Shown: positions 22,582 through 28,720 of the stretch, piece after piece
Numbering within the stretch: the first letter of the stretch is position 1
How the letters are laid out: each line of letters opens with the position of its first letter
Source: a virus
IMG/VR virus record: IMGVR_UViG_3300005253_000007
Coordinates: 1 to 29,147 of that record
Reading direction: 5' to 3' (one strand)
DNA length: 29,147 nucleotides
The notes under the pieces: generated by a model
The model's input: only the letters and a program-made list of their open reading frames with translations
Databases searched by the model: none
Told to the model about the DNA's origin: nothing
Position numbers and translations under genes: made by a program

Positions 22582-22784
22582 TTTAAATCATCCTCTGTGA
22601 TGTTGAGTCTTTCCATCCACTTCCTTATTATTTTATATGCTTCTGATTCTCTAATTGAAGTATTATTAACATCTTCCTTAACCCATTTGATTGCTTCTTT
22701 TTTTAGTTCTTCTTTGATAGTTTTACAAATAGGATTAGGATTATTTACAAACTTCAAATCCTTCAAAGTTTTAAGTTCTGTCAT
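22578..22784 (-). CDS. Hypothetical helical protein (68 aa)
   Basis: A soluble 68-residue protein (LKTLKDLKFVNNPNPICKTI; ESEAYKIIRKWMERLNITED). Its stop overlaps the serine recombinase start. The shape and position make it a candidate DNA-binding partner for the recombinase. The start overlaps the preceding gene by 14 bases. Confidence 0.58.
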   Translation of the reverse strand: MTELKTLKDLKFVNNPNPICKTIKEELKKEAIKWVKEDVNNTSIRESEAYKIIRKWMERLNITEDDLK

Positions 22785-22992
22785 TTTTTACTAATTTATT
22801 ATAAATTTTAGTTAATTTTTCATGTCTTTCTAAAATACCATTAATTGTTTTTATTAGTTCTTTAGCATTTTCTTGACTTATCACAAACTGAATATTTCCT
22901 TTACCATATGTATAAAATTCTAAATTAACTTTATTTTCATTATATTCTTTCTTTGCCCATACCTTTGATTTATTTTTAAATTCATATGTCAT
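22771..22992 (-). CDS. Hypothetical protein (73 aa)
   Basis: The start at 22992 (MTYEFKNK) follows one base after the preceding stop. A start at 23085 would run through the previous gene and is rejected. The product is a beta meander (KVNLEFYTYGKGNIQFVISQ) plus a helix (NAKELIKTINGILERHEKLT), resembling small single-domain regulators. No family is recognised. Confidence 0.58.
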   Translation of the reverse strand: MTYEFKNKSKVWAKKEYNENKVNLEFYTYGKGNIQFVISQENAKELIKTINGILERHEKLTKIYNKLVKNDRT

Positions 22993-22993
22993 C

Positions 22994-23680
22994 TTAGGTT
23001 TTCTCCTGCGAGTTTGTTTCTTCTTGCCAATATTGTTCTGACAAAAGCTCCTTTCCTGCGAGTTTGTCAATAACTCCTTCCACATCTAAAAGGATATCGT
23101 TTGCTTCATCGTCGGTATACATATGGATATCTTCCTTCAACTTCTTGATGAATTCTTTTTTCCATTCTTCATGTTGTATCGTTGCTAGAGTTTTTATGAA
23201 GTCTTCAAATTCTTTTGTTCTTAATGACATCCTAATTGTATCTCTTATTTCATCGAAGAACTTTGTCTCATTTAAATTGAAAGTGCCAATAGGATTTGCC
23301 GTTTTAAGATTACTCGAGTTCTTAAGCACTTTTTCATCTCCATATTGACTATGAGCGCCAGAGACTGTCAAAGGGTTCCCGTCGGAAGAGCGGGGTTCCT
23401 CTGGCGTGTCCTCCGATATATCTCCAGCTTCCTCAGCTAAAGGACTATGAGTGCCAGAGTTTATCTTCCTTTTGGAGGCGAGGCTCTCTGGCTTGTCCTT
23501 AGTTTGTTTCAAAGCTACCGATTTGTCGGACTGAGGACTATGATCTTGATCTTTGCACTTTGGACATAATGCAATTACATTTGTATTAAATTGTTCTCCA
23601 CACTTCCACCAAATACCTTCTTCTTCAATACCATCATCATCCATATAAACATCTTTCCCACAACCTTTTTGATCTTTCAT
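22994..23680 (-). CDS. Zinc-ribbon protein with repeat-containing linker (228 aa)
   Basis: The N terminus holds a zinc ribbon (C7, C27, C39 and C42, ending CPKCK). A linker from about residue 44 to 118 is rich in Ser, Pro, Asp and Glu and repeats HSPQ (47), HSPL (78) and HSQY (110). The C-terminal 100 residues are helical (ETKFFDEIRDTIRMSLRTKE; EEWKKEFIKKLKEDI). The linker is encoded by GC-rich palindromic units unlike the rest of the gene in base use and codon choice, which signals insertion. A 14-base direct repeat occurs near the 3' end (23004-23017 and 23054-23067). Confidence 0.7.
   Translation of the reverse strand: MKDQKGCGKDVYMDDDGIEEEGIWWKCGEQFNTNVIALCPKCKDQDHSPQSDKSVALKQTKDKPESLASKRKINSGTHSPLAEEAGDISEDTPEEPRSSDGNPLTVSGAHSQYGDEKVLKNSSNLKTANPIGTFNLNETKFFDEIRDTIRMSLRTKEFEDFIKTLATIQHEEWKKEFIKKLKEDIHMYTDDEANDILLDVEGVIDKLAGKELLSEQYWQEETNSQEKT
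23004..23067. repeat. 14-base direct repeat near the 3' end of the zinc-ribbon gene
   Basis: TCCTGCGAGTTTGT occurs at 23004-23017 and 23054-23067, 50 bases apart. The two copies are read in different frames, so the repeat is not explained by protein repetition. It may be the footprint of a small insertion or duplication. Confidence 0.6.
23347..23543. repeat. Tandem GC-rich palindromic units inserted in frame
   Basis: Unit 1 begins GACTATGAGCGCCAGAG (23347-23363) and ends CTCTGGCGTGTCC (23399-23411). Unit 2 begins GACTATGAGTGCCAGAG (23443-23459) and ends CTCTGGCTTGTCC (23486-23498). A partial third start, GACTATGA, is at 23536-23543. Unit starts are 96 and 93 bases apart, both multiples of three. 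In each unit the outer arms pair (eight and seven base pairs) and an inner hairpin lies between them (CCCG/CGGG at 78-81 and 91-94 of 23300; CTTCC at 23465-23469 with GGAGG at 23474-23478). The flanking sequence is AT-rich. Confidence 0.8.
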
Positions 23681-23829
23681 TTTGATAACTCCCTATATAA
23701 TATTAAAGCAGATTCTTCTGTAAAACATTCTGCTATTGTAATAAACATTTTTTCATCTCTAGCTGTTCTCCTGCATACTAGCCAGACCTGATCTCTCCTG
23801 CAATAGTTAATTATGTATTCGTCTTTCAT
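23677..23829 (-). CDS. Hypothetical protein (50 aa)
   Basis: The ATG at 23829 forms ATGA with the previous stop and gives MKDEYIINYCRRDQVWLVCR and a helical end (ESALILYRELSK). A start at 23880 would add 17 residues over the previous gene and is less likely. The product could be a small alpha/beta protein. It overlaps the zinc-ribbon gene by four bases. Confidence 0.55.
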   Translation of the reverse strand: MKDEYIINYCRRDQVWLVCRRTARDEKMFITIAECFTEESALILYRELSK

Positions 23830-23984
23830 TCTTTTACCTCCACTAAAAAATAATGCCAAACTAACCAACAAACAAACCATTCATCATCATCTCTATCAAA
23901 ATCTTTTGTTTGTGTTACTGTTCCAAGATATTCTGCCCCTTCTGGTATTGTTGCTCCTGTTGGATATTTATATATTTTTTTCAT
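23826..23984 (-). CDS. Hypothetical small protein (52 aa)
   Basis: The 52-residue product begins MKKIYKYPTGATIPEGAEYL and contains an Asp-rich turn (DFDRDDDEWF) followed by WLVWHYFLVEV. Both ends overlap neighbours by ATGA. The sequence is reminiscent of small beta proteins common in phage accessory regions. No function can be given. Confidence 0.52.
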   Translation of the reverse strand: MKKIYKYPTGATIPEGAEYLGTVTQTKDFDRDDDEWFVCWLVWHYFLVEVKE

Positions 23985-24133
23985 TGTTCTGGATTTACAA
24001 TTTTATTTTTATTTGGTTTGAGTTTTTTTACTCCCCCTTTACTCTCAAAACATTTTCTGCATAATTTTCCATAACATGATTTTTTACACTTTTTACATTT
24101 CTTGTATTTCTGAGGATGTTGTCTTTTTTTCAT
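23981..24133 (-). CDS. Zinc-knuckle micro-protein (50 aa)
   Basis: Cysteines C13, C16, C20, C25 and C28 lie in a Lys-rich context (YKKCKKCKKSCYGKLCRKCF). This suggests one zinc site. The basic tail contains KLKPNKNK. It is coupled to both neighbours (TAATG and ATGA). Nucleic-acid binding is likely but its target is unknown. Confidence 0.57.
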   Translation of the reverse strand: MKKRQHPQKYKKCKKCKKSCYGKLCRKCFESKGGVKKLKPNKNKIVNPEQ

Positions 24134-24492
24134 TATAATTTTAGATCCTCCTTTGCCCTATCTTCTGCTCTTTCCCAATTTGATTCTATCCAAGATTTAA
24201 TTATTATTATATAAATCAGATAGAAAAAAGCTAAAAATATTCCTACAATCATTAGAGTAAAAATTGAAAGAAAAAACCCAACTGCAAATATATTTGTTAT
24301 ATAACTAGGATTTTTATCATTACCAATATTCATTCCCTCTGGATTAAATTCAAGATATACTGATCCAACCATAAATATTAAAAAAATAACAAGTAAAATT
24401 CCAATTAAAATAAATATAACTTCTCGTGTTTTTTGTTCCCAAAAGTATTTTCTCTTTAAATTCTCTAGTTTAATTTCATCTTGTTGTTTCAT
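24133..24492 (-). CDS. Two-helix membrane protein (119 aa)
   Basis: Two long hydrophobic helices (VIFILIGILLVIFLIFMVGS and IFAVGFFLSIFTLMIVGIFL, the latter extending to YLIYIIII) are separated by a polar segment with FNPEGMNIGNDKNP. Charged ends (KQQDEIKLENLKRKY; ERAEDRAKEDLKL) probably face the cytoplasm. Its start overlaps the zinc-finger gene upstream by 17 bases. Confidence 0.62.
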   Translation of the reverse strand: MKQQDEIKLENLKRKYFWEQKTREVIFILIGILLVIFLIFMVGSVYLEFNPEGMNIGNDKNPSYITNIFAVGFFLSIFTLMIVGIFLAFFYLIYIIIIKSWIESNWERAEDRAKEDLKL

Positions 24493-24637
24493 TTTTTTTA
24501 TAATTTTCTAATCCAAACTTTCTTTCATACTTACTCCAAATTTTTATTCTTTCAAAACATGAAAGTTCCCTACAACATTTTTTACAAAATGTATTTATTG
24601 CTTTTCCTTCACATCCCGGGGTTACACATTTTTTCAT
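24476..24637 (-). CDS. Zinc-finger micro-protein (53 aa)
   Basis: A CVTPGCEGKAINTFCKKCC cluster (C4, C9, C18, C21, C22) gives one zinc site. A basic helical tail (RIKIWSKYERKFGLENY) follows. It is the first gene after the structured 24650-24734 region and its start is 13 bases from the large hairpin on the minus strand, so its translation may be controlled by that structure. Confidence 0.57.
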   Translation of the reverse strand: MKKCVTPGCEGKAINTFCKKCCRELSCFERIKIWSKYERKFGLENYKKNETTR

Positions 24638-24649
24638 TTTTAATCATGA

Positions 24650-24734
24650 ACCCTGTGGAAAAAGAGGAACCTTAAACCACAGGGTAAAGGAGGCAAAGCG
24701 GTTAAGCAATGCCATTATCGCTGTAAAACGATAA
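24650..24734. other. GC-rich multi-hairpin intergenic element
   Basis: ACCCTGTGG (24650-24658) and CCACAGGGT (24677-24685) form a perfect nine-base stem. GGC at 24692-24694 and GCC at 24711-24713 enclose a smaller GC stem. TTATCG (24715-24720) and CGATAA (24729-24734) form a third, with loop CTGTAAAA. The sequence is GC-rich against an AT-rich background, between two minus-strand genes. It may be a structured leader or RNA, or a replication or binding site. A tRNA is not supported (see rejected items). Confidence 0.55.
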
Positions 24735-24742
24735 CTATAATT

Positions 24743-25120
24743 TTAATAAGCTTTAAAACACAGATAATTTCCATCAAGCTCTGTATCAACTTCTTTTCCT
24801 TCTAATTCTTTCAAATTTTTTGAATTTGTTTTCTCAAGAAAAATAGCTAAAGCAGATCCCTTTTGAATGTTCTCTTCCTTATCCAAATTGTACCATAATC
24901 CAGTTGTTTTAACAGCTTTATCTCTAAGATAACTAACTGATGAAATTGTAATTGATTCTTCCTTATCTGGATGTTTGACTAAACAATTAACTTTCAAGTT
25001 CTTTTTTTCACCAACTGGTAAAACTTTAACTTCTACAATTTTTACTTTTTCTGGTTTCAGGCTTAACATTTCTGGTTCGATTGTGCCTATTTCTTTTTCA
25101 AGTTCTGTTTGTGTTTCCAT
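24743..25120 (-). CDS. Hypothetical soluble protein, possibly OB-like (125 aa)
   Basis: After a charged start (TELEKEIGTIEPEMLSLKPE) the protein has a run of strands (VKIVEVKVLPVGEKKNLKVN; ESITISSVSYLRDKAV) and closes with LEGKEVDTELDGNYLCFKAY. This strand pattern and size are compatible with an OB-fold nucleic-acid-binding protein, such as a small single-strand binder, but no motif proves it. AGGAGG precedes the start. Confidence 0.62.
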   Translation of the reverse strand: METQTELEKEIGTIEPEMLSLKPEKVKIVEVKVLPVGEKKNLKVNCLVKHPDKEESITISSVSYLRDKAVKTTGLWYNLDKEENIQKGSALAIFLEKTNSKNLKELEGKEVDTELDGNYLCFKAY

Positions 25121-25360
25121 TTATATACCTCCTGATTTAATTAACATTTTTAATTTACCACCCCAATTTATAGAGAAAGTCAACACCAAGAAATAACCAA
25201 GACCTACAATATAAAAAATTTCAAAAAGTAATGGAAGTTCTTGTAAGTAAGATTGAAAAAATCTTGTTAGGACTATTGCTACACTCCCAAAAAAACCAAA
25301 TACAAACATATTTAATATTGTTTCAAGAAAGGAATATGTTTGTTGTTTTTTCTTAGCCAT
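25121..25360 (-). CDS. Two-helix membrane protein (79 aa)
   Basis: Two hydrophobic helices (ILNMFVFGFFGSVAIVL and LLFEIFYIVGLGYFLVLTF) with a basic N terminus (AKKKQQTYSF) and basic C terminus (GGKLKMLIKSGGI). It is separated by only a few bases from its neighbours on both sides. Function is unknown. Confidence 0.6.
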   Translation of the reverse strand: MAKKKQQTYSFLETILNMFVFGFFGSVAIVLTRFFQSYLQELPLLFEIFYIVGLGYFLVLTFSINWGGKLKMLIKSGGI

Positions 25361-25365
25361 TTTAA

Positions 25366-25614
25366 TTAATATTTATCCTTTTTTTTAACCTCTTCTTCTA
25401 ATCTCTGAATCATTTTCCTTAATTCAGAATTATTTTTAGTGAGCCACATTTTATTTTTATCAGCAAAAAAACTTCCTGTTCTTTGACTTCCAGATTCAAA
25501 TTCTTTAACCCAAACTATTATTCTTCTATCAAATATCTTTACCTCTTCTGATTTTTCTCTTTTAACTTTTCCTAATGAGCTTGTACTAGGAACTTTTTTA
25601 TCTCTATCTCCCAT
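25366..25614 (-). CDS. Hypothetical charged protein (82 aa)
   Basis: A soluble protein with basic start (MGDRDKKVPSTSSLGKVKRE), a beta pair (FDRRIIVWVKEFESG; KMWLTKNN) and a helical tail (ELRKMIQRLEEEVKKKDKY). It resembles the small DNA-associated proteins common in this block. No family is recognised. Confidence 0.58.
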   Translation of the reverse strand: MGDRDKKVPSTSSLGKVKREKSEEVKIFDRRIIVWVKEFESGSQRTGSFFADKNKMWLTKNNSELRKMIQRLEEEVKKKDKY

Positions 25615-25619
25615 TTTAA

Positions 25620-25751
25620 TTAATGTACATAAGGATCTCCATGTTTCCTCATTTGTGATTTCCTAATTTCTGCTGATTTAATTCTCTCCCTCTTGAGAGC
25701 TTGTTCATGGAATCTTCTTGCTGATTCTCTTTCATAAATTTGTCTTGCCAT
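25620..25751 (-). CDS. Charged helical micro-protein (43 aa)
   Basis: A 43-residue Arg/Glu/Lys helix (RQIYERESARRFHEQALKRE, then RIKSAEIRKSQMRKHGD). It starts 18 bases after the preceding stop. It is too short for most gene callers, and the lack of a clear ribosome site lowers confidence. Confidence 0.42.
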   Translation of the reverse strand: MARQIYERESARRFHEQALKRERIKSAEIRKSQMRKHGDPYVH

Positions 25752-25769
25752 TTTTAATTGTGTTCTAAT

Positions 25770-26072
25770 TCAAGCATTTCTTTTTTTTCTTGAAACTCTT
25801 TTGATTTTGCCATTTTGTTTTTCAGTATTTTCTTTATATAATTTAGCATTTAACTTAATCAGATCTGAATTAAACCTTTTCAAATAACGATTTAATCTTT
25901 CATGTGAATCTAACAAAGGATTTACTATTAACATGTGAAGAAAAAAGCCACTAGCAACTCCAAGAACAAATAAATTAATAATAGATGGTTTTTGAATTAT
26001 TACAATAAAATTAAATGTAATAATTAACATCCAAAAGATTAAAAGAACATCTCTAATTTGTTTATGATTCAT
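25770..26072 (-). CDS. Two-helix membrane protein with basic tail (100 aa)
   Basis: Two hydrophobic helices near the N terminus (VLLIFWMLIITFNFIVII and LFVLGVASGFFLHMLIV) are followed by about 45 cytoplasmic residues rich in Lys and Arg (RLNRYLKRFN; KQNGKIKRVSRKKRNA). It is in ATGA overlap with the upstream membrane protein. The 25770-26571 genes form a coupled membrane trio. Confidence 0.6.
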   Translation of the reverse strand: MNHKQIRDVLLIFWMLIITFNFIVIIQKPSIINLFVLGVASGFFLHMLIVNPLLDSHERLNRYLKRFNSDLIKLNAKLYKENTEKQNGKIKRVSRKKRNA

Positions 26073-26353
26073 TTTTTCTCCTCCTTATAATTTGAAACAA
26101 TCCCTTGTGAAATAAAATAAGATGCCAAAATAGCAAACCCAATCATCAACAGAGATAATACAATATCTCCTAAAGCTTTTATGGTACAACCATAAATTCC
26201 CTTACAAATAGTTAAGGAAGTTATTGAATCAAGTAAAAAGGAAATGCCTAAAATAGATAGAAAGAGAAGAGTAAATAAGCTTGTTGATAATGATATTACT
26301 TTCTTTTTTTCCTTTTCTGTCCTTCTTATTAATATTTTCTTATCCTTATTCAT
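26069..26353 (-). CDS. Two-helix membrane protein (94 aa)
   Basis: A basic start (KDKKILIRRTEKEKKKVISL) leads into one helix (LFTLLFLSILGISFLLDSI), a short exterior loop with two cysteines (CKGIYGCT), and a second helix (IVLSLLMIGFAILASYFIS). Both ends overlap neighbours by ATGA. Confidence 0.6.
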   Translation of the reverse strand: MNKDKKILIRRTEKEKKKVISLSTSLFTLLFLSILGISFLLDSITSLTICKGIYGCTIKALGDIVLSLLMIGFAILASYFISQGIVSNYKEEKK

Positions 26354-26571
26354 TTTTTCTTTTTCTCCAATCTTTTTAACATTTTTCCCATGCGATCAAT
26401 TTTATGATTGTTCATAATAACTCCAAAAAGAATTACTCCTAATAAGGAAGTAATCATAGCTAAAGCAGTTCCTATTGAAAGAAAGGATATTAGAAATACA
26501 AGAATCGCTGGAAATAAAATCATCATCCAAAAATCCCCATGTGATAATTCTTTAAATTCTGGTTTACTCAT
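26350..26571 (-). CDS. Two-helix membrane protein (73 aa)
   Basis: Two helices (MMILFPAILVFLISFLSIG and LAMITSLLGVILFGVIM) and a charged C-terminal helix (KMLKRLEKKKK). The start overlaps the AbrB-like gene stop by ATGA, so the regulator and this membrane protein are coexpressed. Confidence 0.6.
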   Translation of the reverse strand: MSKPEFKELSHGDFWMMILFPAILVFLISFLSIGTALAMITSLLGVILFGVIMNNHKIDRMGKMLKRLEKKKK

Positions 26572-26711
26572 TTCCTCTTCCTCCTCTTACTCTTAACTAA
26601 TCTTTCAATATCAACTTGATCTCCATCTTTGAATTTCAAATCCTTCATGTCTGTTACTGTTAAAGGTATAACAAACGTATTCCCATATTTCTTTATTTTT
26701 CTTAATCTCAT
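26568..26711 (-). CDS. AbrB/SpoVT-like regulator (47 aa)
   Basis: The 47-residue product shows an AbrB-type swapped hairpin: RKIKKYGNTFVIPLTVTDMK, then FKDGDQVDIERL, and a strongly basic tail SKRRKRK. It lies one base after the RHH-like gene. The two small DNA-binding proteins open the accessory block and likely control it or the divergent replication block. Confidence 0.72.
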   Translation of the reverse strand: MRLRKIKKYGNTFVIPLTVTDMKDLKFKDGDQVDIERLVKSKRRKRK

Positions 26712-26712
26712 T

Positions 26713-26859
26713 TTATTTGTTTATTTTCTTAACAAATTCTTCTACTAAAATCCCTGCTTTTCTTGATATAAGAAAACCATTCTCAATACAATATTCTTTA
26801 AATTCATCCCATATAGCTTCATCAATTCTAAGTGTGAAATTAATCTTTTTCATTTCCAT
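26713..26859 (-). CDS. Ribbon-helix-helix-like regulator (48 aa)
   Basis: The 48 residues follow the RHH plan: a strand (KKINFTLRID), helix A (EAIWDEFKEYCIENGF), then helix B (RKAGILVEEFVKKIN). The start at 26859 lies about 25 bases from a TTTATAAA box, so the message is probably leaderless; an ATG two codons later is possible. It is the first gene of the accessory block and is divergent from the Lsm-like gene, which makes it a likely repressor of both promoters. Confidence 0.72.
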   Translation of the reverse strand: MEMKKINFTLRIDEAIWDEFKEYCIENGFLISRKAGILVEEFVKKINK

Positions 26860-26961
26860 TCCTATTTATACAAAATATAGTTTATAAATGTTTTGTCTTG
26901 TTAAATGACTACTTAAAAAGAGTTCTAAATCTTTAAATAATAATAAAATAATTATTCTTGT
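26860..26961. promoter_or_regulatory. Divergent promoter region between accessory and replication blocks
   Basis: TTTATAAA at about 26880-26888 serves as TATA box for the minus-strand RHH-like gene. CTTTAAATAA (26931-26940) lies about 26 bases before the plus-strand start at 26962, so both messages look leaderless. The gap is wholly AT-rich with AT-only inverted repeats. It may also hold the replication origin, but no iterons are seen. Confidence 0.55.
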
Positions 26962-27147
26962 ATGGATCATGGATCATTAACTCAATACATAGGAAAAAAG
27001 GTAAAACTAGTTCTTGATAATGGTTTTTGGTATAAGGCAAAAATCCTTGATGTCAATGAAGATTCTGTAACTTTTATTGAACTTAAAGGAAATACTGTTT
27101 CTGTTCATCCATCAGTAATAATGGTAATTGAGGAGGTGTCAGAATGA
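26962..27147 (+). CDS. Lsm/Sm-like small protein (61 aa)
   Basis: The sequence fits the short Sm-like barrel: IGKKVKLVLDNGFWYKAKIL (strands 1-2), then VNEDSVTFIELKGNTVSV, then the final strand VIMVIEE. Archaeal Lsm proteins bind U-rich RNA as rings. It is the first gene of the replication block, with a leaderless promoter, and overlaps the zinc-ribbon gene by ATGA. A role in binding viral RNA or protein partners is inferred from the fold. Confidence 0.62.
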   Translation: MDHGSLTQYIGKKVKLVLDNGFWYKAKILDVNEDSVTFIELKGNTVSVHPSVIMVIEEVSE

Positions 27148-27266
27148 TGAGACAATGTGAAAAATGTTGGGAAACTTATGATACAGAGAAAAGAGGAGCT
27201 AATGAATACTTTTGTTCAAAATGTAATAATAAAAGTGTAGAGGATGTTAATGATGGTATGGATTGA
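27144..27266 (+). CDS. Zinc-ribbon micro-protein (40 aa)
   Basis: Two CxxC pairs (C5-C8 and C24-C27) in a 40-residue protein (MMRQCEKCWETYDTEK; EYFCSKCNN) form one zinc ribbon. It follows a GGAGG ribosome site and overlaps the start of the helicase gene by 23 bases, so it may be an accessory of the helicase or polymerase loading. Confidence 0.67.
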   Translation: MMRQCEKCWETYDTEKRGANEYFCSKCNNKSVEDVNDGMD

Positions 27267-28710
27267 AGAAAAGAGAGATATTTATACAGAAGAACCTGAA
27301 GAACCAAAAAAAAGGAGAAGTAGAAAGGAAAAAGAAGATGACTCCACTATTTTAACAAGGAGGGGGCAAATAGAGCATTTCTGGGAACAACAACCTTTCT
27401 TTTATGATGAAAGTAAAATATTTTGGTTGTGGGATTTAGAAAATAAGAAATGGATATTAAGTGATGAAGTTAATTTTCTAAATTCTATCCAAAAGAAACT
27501 TGGTGTTGAAACCATTGAACCTAAAGTAAAAAATGAATTGGTTGAAGGATTTAAACAAATTGGAAGATTACATAAACCAAAACCAATAGAAAAATCATGG
27601 GTTCAATTTAAAGATAAAATATATGATTTAAAAAATGATAAAAGTTTTGAGGCAACTCCTGAATATTTCGCTACAAATCCAATTCCATGGGATATTGGAA
27701 AAAGTGAAGATACCCCCACAATAGATAAATTATTTTCTGAATGGGTTGGTAAGGAATATAAACAAAATCTATACGAAATAATGGCGTATAATATTTGCAT
27801 CGATAAATTTATGCAAAGAATCTTTGCTTTATGTGGTGGGGGTTCAAATGGAAAAGGAACTTTTATAAAATTAAATTATAGATTTCTAGGAAAAGATAAT
27901 TGCGTTTCAAGTGAAATAAAAGCATTATCTGAAAACGTATTTGAACCTGCTGTTTTATATAGAAAACTTCTATGTGTTATGGGTGAAGTTAGTTATGGAG
28001 ATTTAAAAAATTCAAATCAACTAAAAAAACTAGGAGGAGAAGATCTAATTTCATTCCAATTTAAAGGAAAAACTCCTTTTACAGATGAAAATACAGCTAC
28101 TTGTATTTGTTTAACAAATTCTTTACCTTCAACTCCTGATAAAAGTATAGGTTTTTATAGAAAATGGTTAATAATTGATTTTCCAAATCAATTTAACGAT
28201 GTTAATAAAAATTTAATTGAAGAAATTCCTAAAATAGAATTTAATAATTTAGCAAAAAAATGCTTAAAAATATTAAAAGAGATATATAAGAGTCAAAAAT
28301 TTACAAATGAAGGGGATTTTGAAGAAAGAATGAAAAGATATGAAGAAAGAAGCAATCCTGTTATGAAATTTGTTGAAGAGAATTGTGAGGAAAAATCTGG
28401 AGAATATTTTATTTTAAGAGAATTTACAAATGAATGTAATGAATATTTAAAATCTAAACATCTAAGGATAATGACAGCTAACCAAATTGGAAAAATATTA
28501 AGGAATGAAGGGTTTACTGTTGGAAATAGAACTATAAATAATACTAGTTCTGTTGTTATCCTTAACTTAAGACTATTAAAACTACTAGAACTATCCAAAA
28601 GTAAAACTATACTCTATAAGGAAGCTAGTGGGAAAAATCATAGTTCTGGTAGTTTAGATAGTTTTGATGAAAATCAACAAAATGATGAAGGAAATGCTAA
28701 ATTATTTTAA
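27244..28710 (+). CDS. SF3 helicase, D5/phage-plasmid primase-helicase type (488 aa)
   Basis: Walker A GGGSNGKGT is at residues 198-206 and the Walker B-like LLCVMGEV is near 242-249. KKLGGEDLISFQFKGK, then a motif C-like CICLTNSLPSTPDKS with an Arg (R306) in GFYRKWLIIDFP, complete an SF3 core. The D5-like N-terminal domain (about 40-190) precedes it, and a winged-helix-like part (YFILREFTNE; MTANQIGKILRNEGF) ends the protein. No primase catalytic domain is present, so priming may come from the host. Starts at 27244, 27250 and 27253 are possible; the AGAGG at 27239 favours 27250. It is the likely replication initiator of the circle. Confidence 0.9.
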   Translation: MLMMVWIEEKRDIYTEEPEEPKKRRSRKEKEDDSTILTRRGQIEHFWEQQPFFYDESKIFWLWDLENKKWILSDEVNFLNSIQKKLGVETIEPKVKNELVEGFKQIGRLHKPKPIEKSWVQFKDKIYDLKNDKSFEATPEYFATNPIPWDIGKSEDTPTIDKLFSEWVGKEYKQNLYEIMAYNICIDKFMQRIFALCGGGSNGKGTFIKLNYRFLGKDNCVSSEIKALSENVFEPAVLYRKLLCVMGEVSYGDLKNSNQLKKLGGEDLISFQFKGKTPFTDENTATCICLTNSLPSTPDKSIGFYRKWLIIDFPNQFNDVNKNLIEEIPKIEFNNLAKKCLKILKEIYKSQKFTNEGDFEERMKRYEERSNPVMKFVEENCEEKSGEYFILREFTNECNEYLKSKHLRIMTANQIGKILRNEGFTVGNRTINNTSSVVILNLRLLKLLELSKSKTILYKEASGKNHSSGSLDSFDENQQNDEGNAKLF

Positions 28711-28720
28711 AAATGTTCAA

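Noticed and set aside
24686-24742. tRNA-Tyr-like stretch: GGTTAAGC resembling a D-arm, and a CTGTAAAA loop between TTATCG and CGATAA.
   Set aside because: The anticodon loop would be eight bases, no T-arm (GTTCGA) follows, and no acceptor stem pairs. It is kept only as part of the hairpin element.
26860-26961. Replication origin with iterons in the divergent region.
   Set aside because: No repeated iteron of eight bases or more was seen. Only AT-rich promoter boxes and short AT inverted repeats are present.
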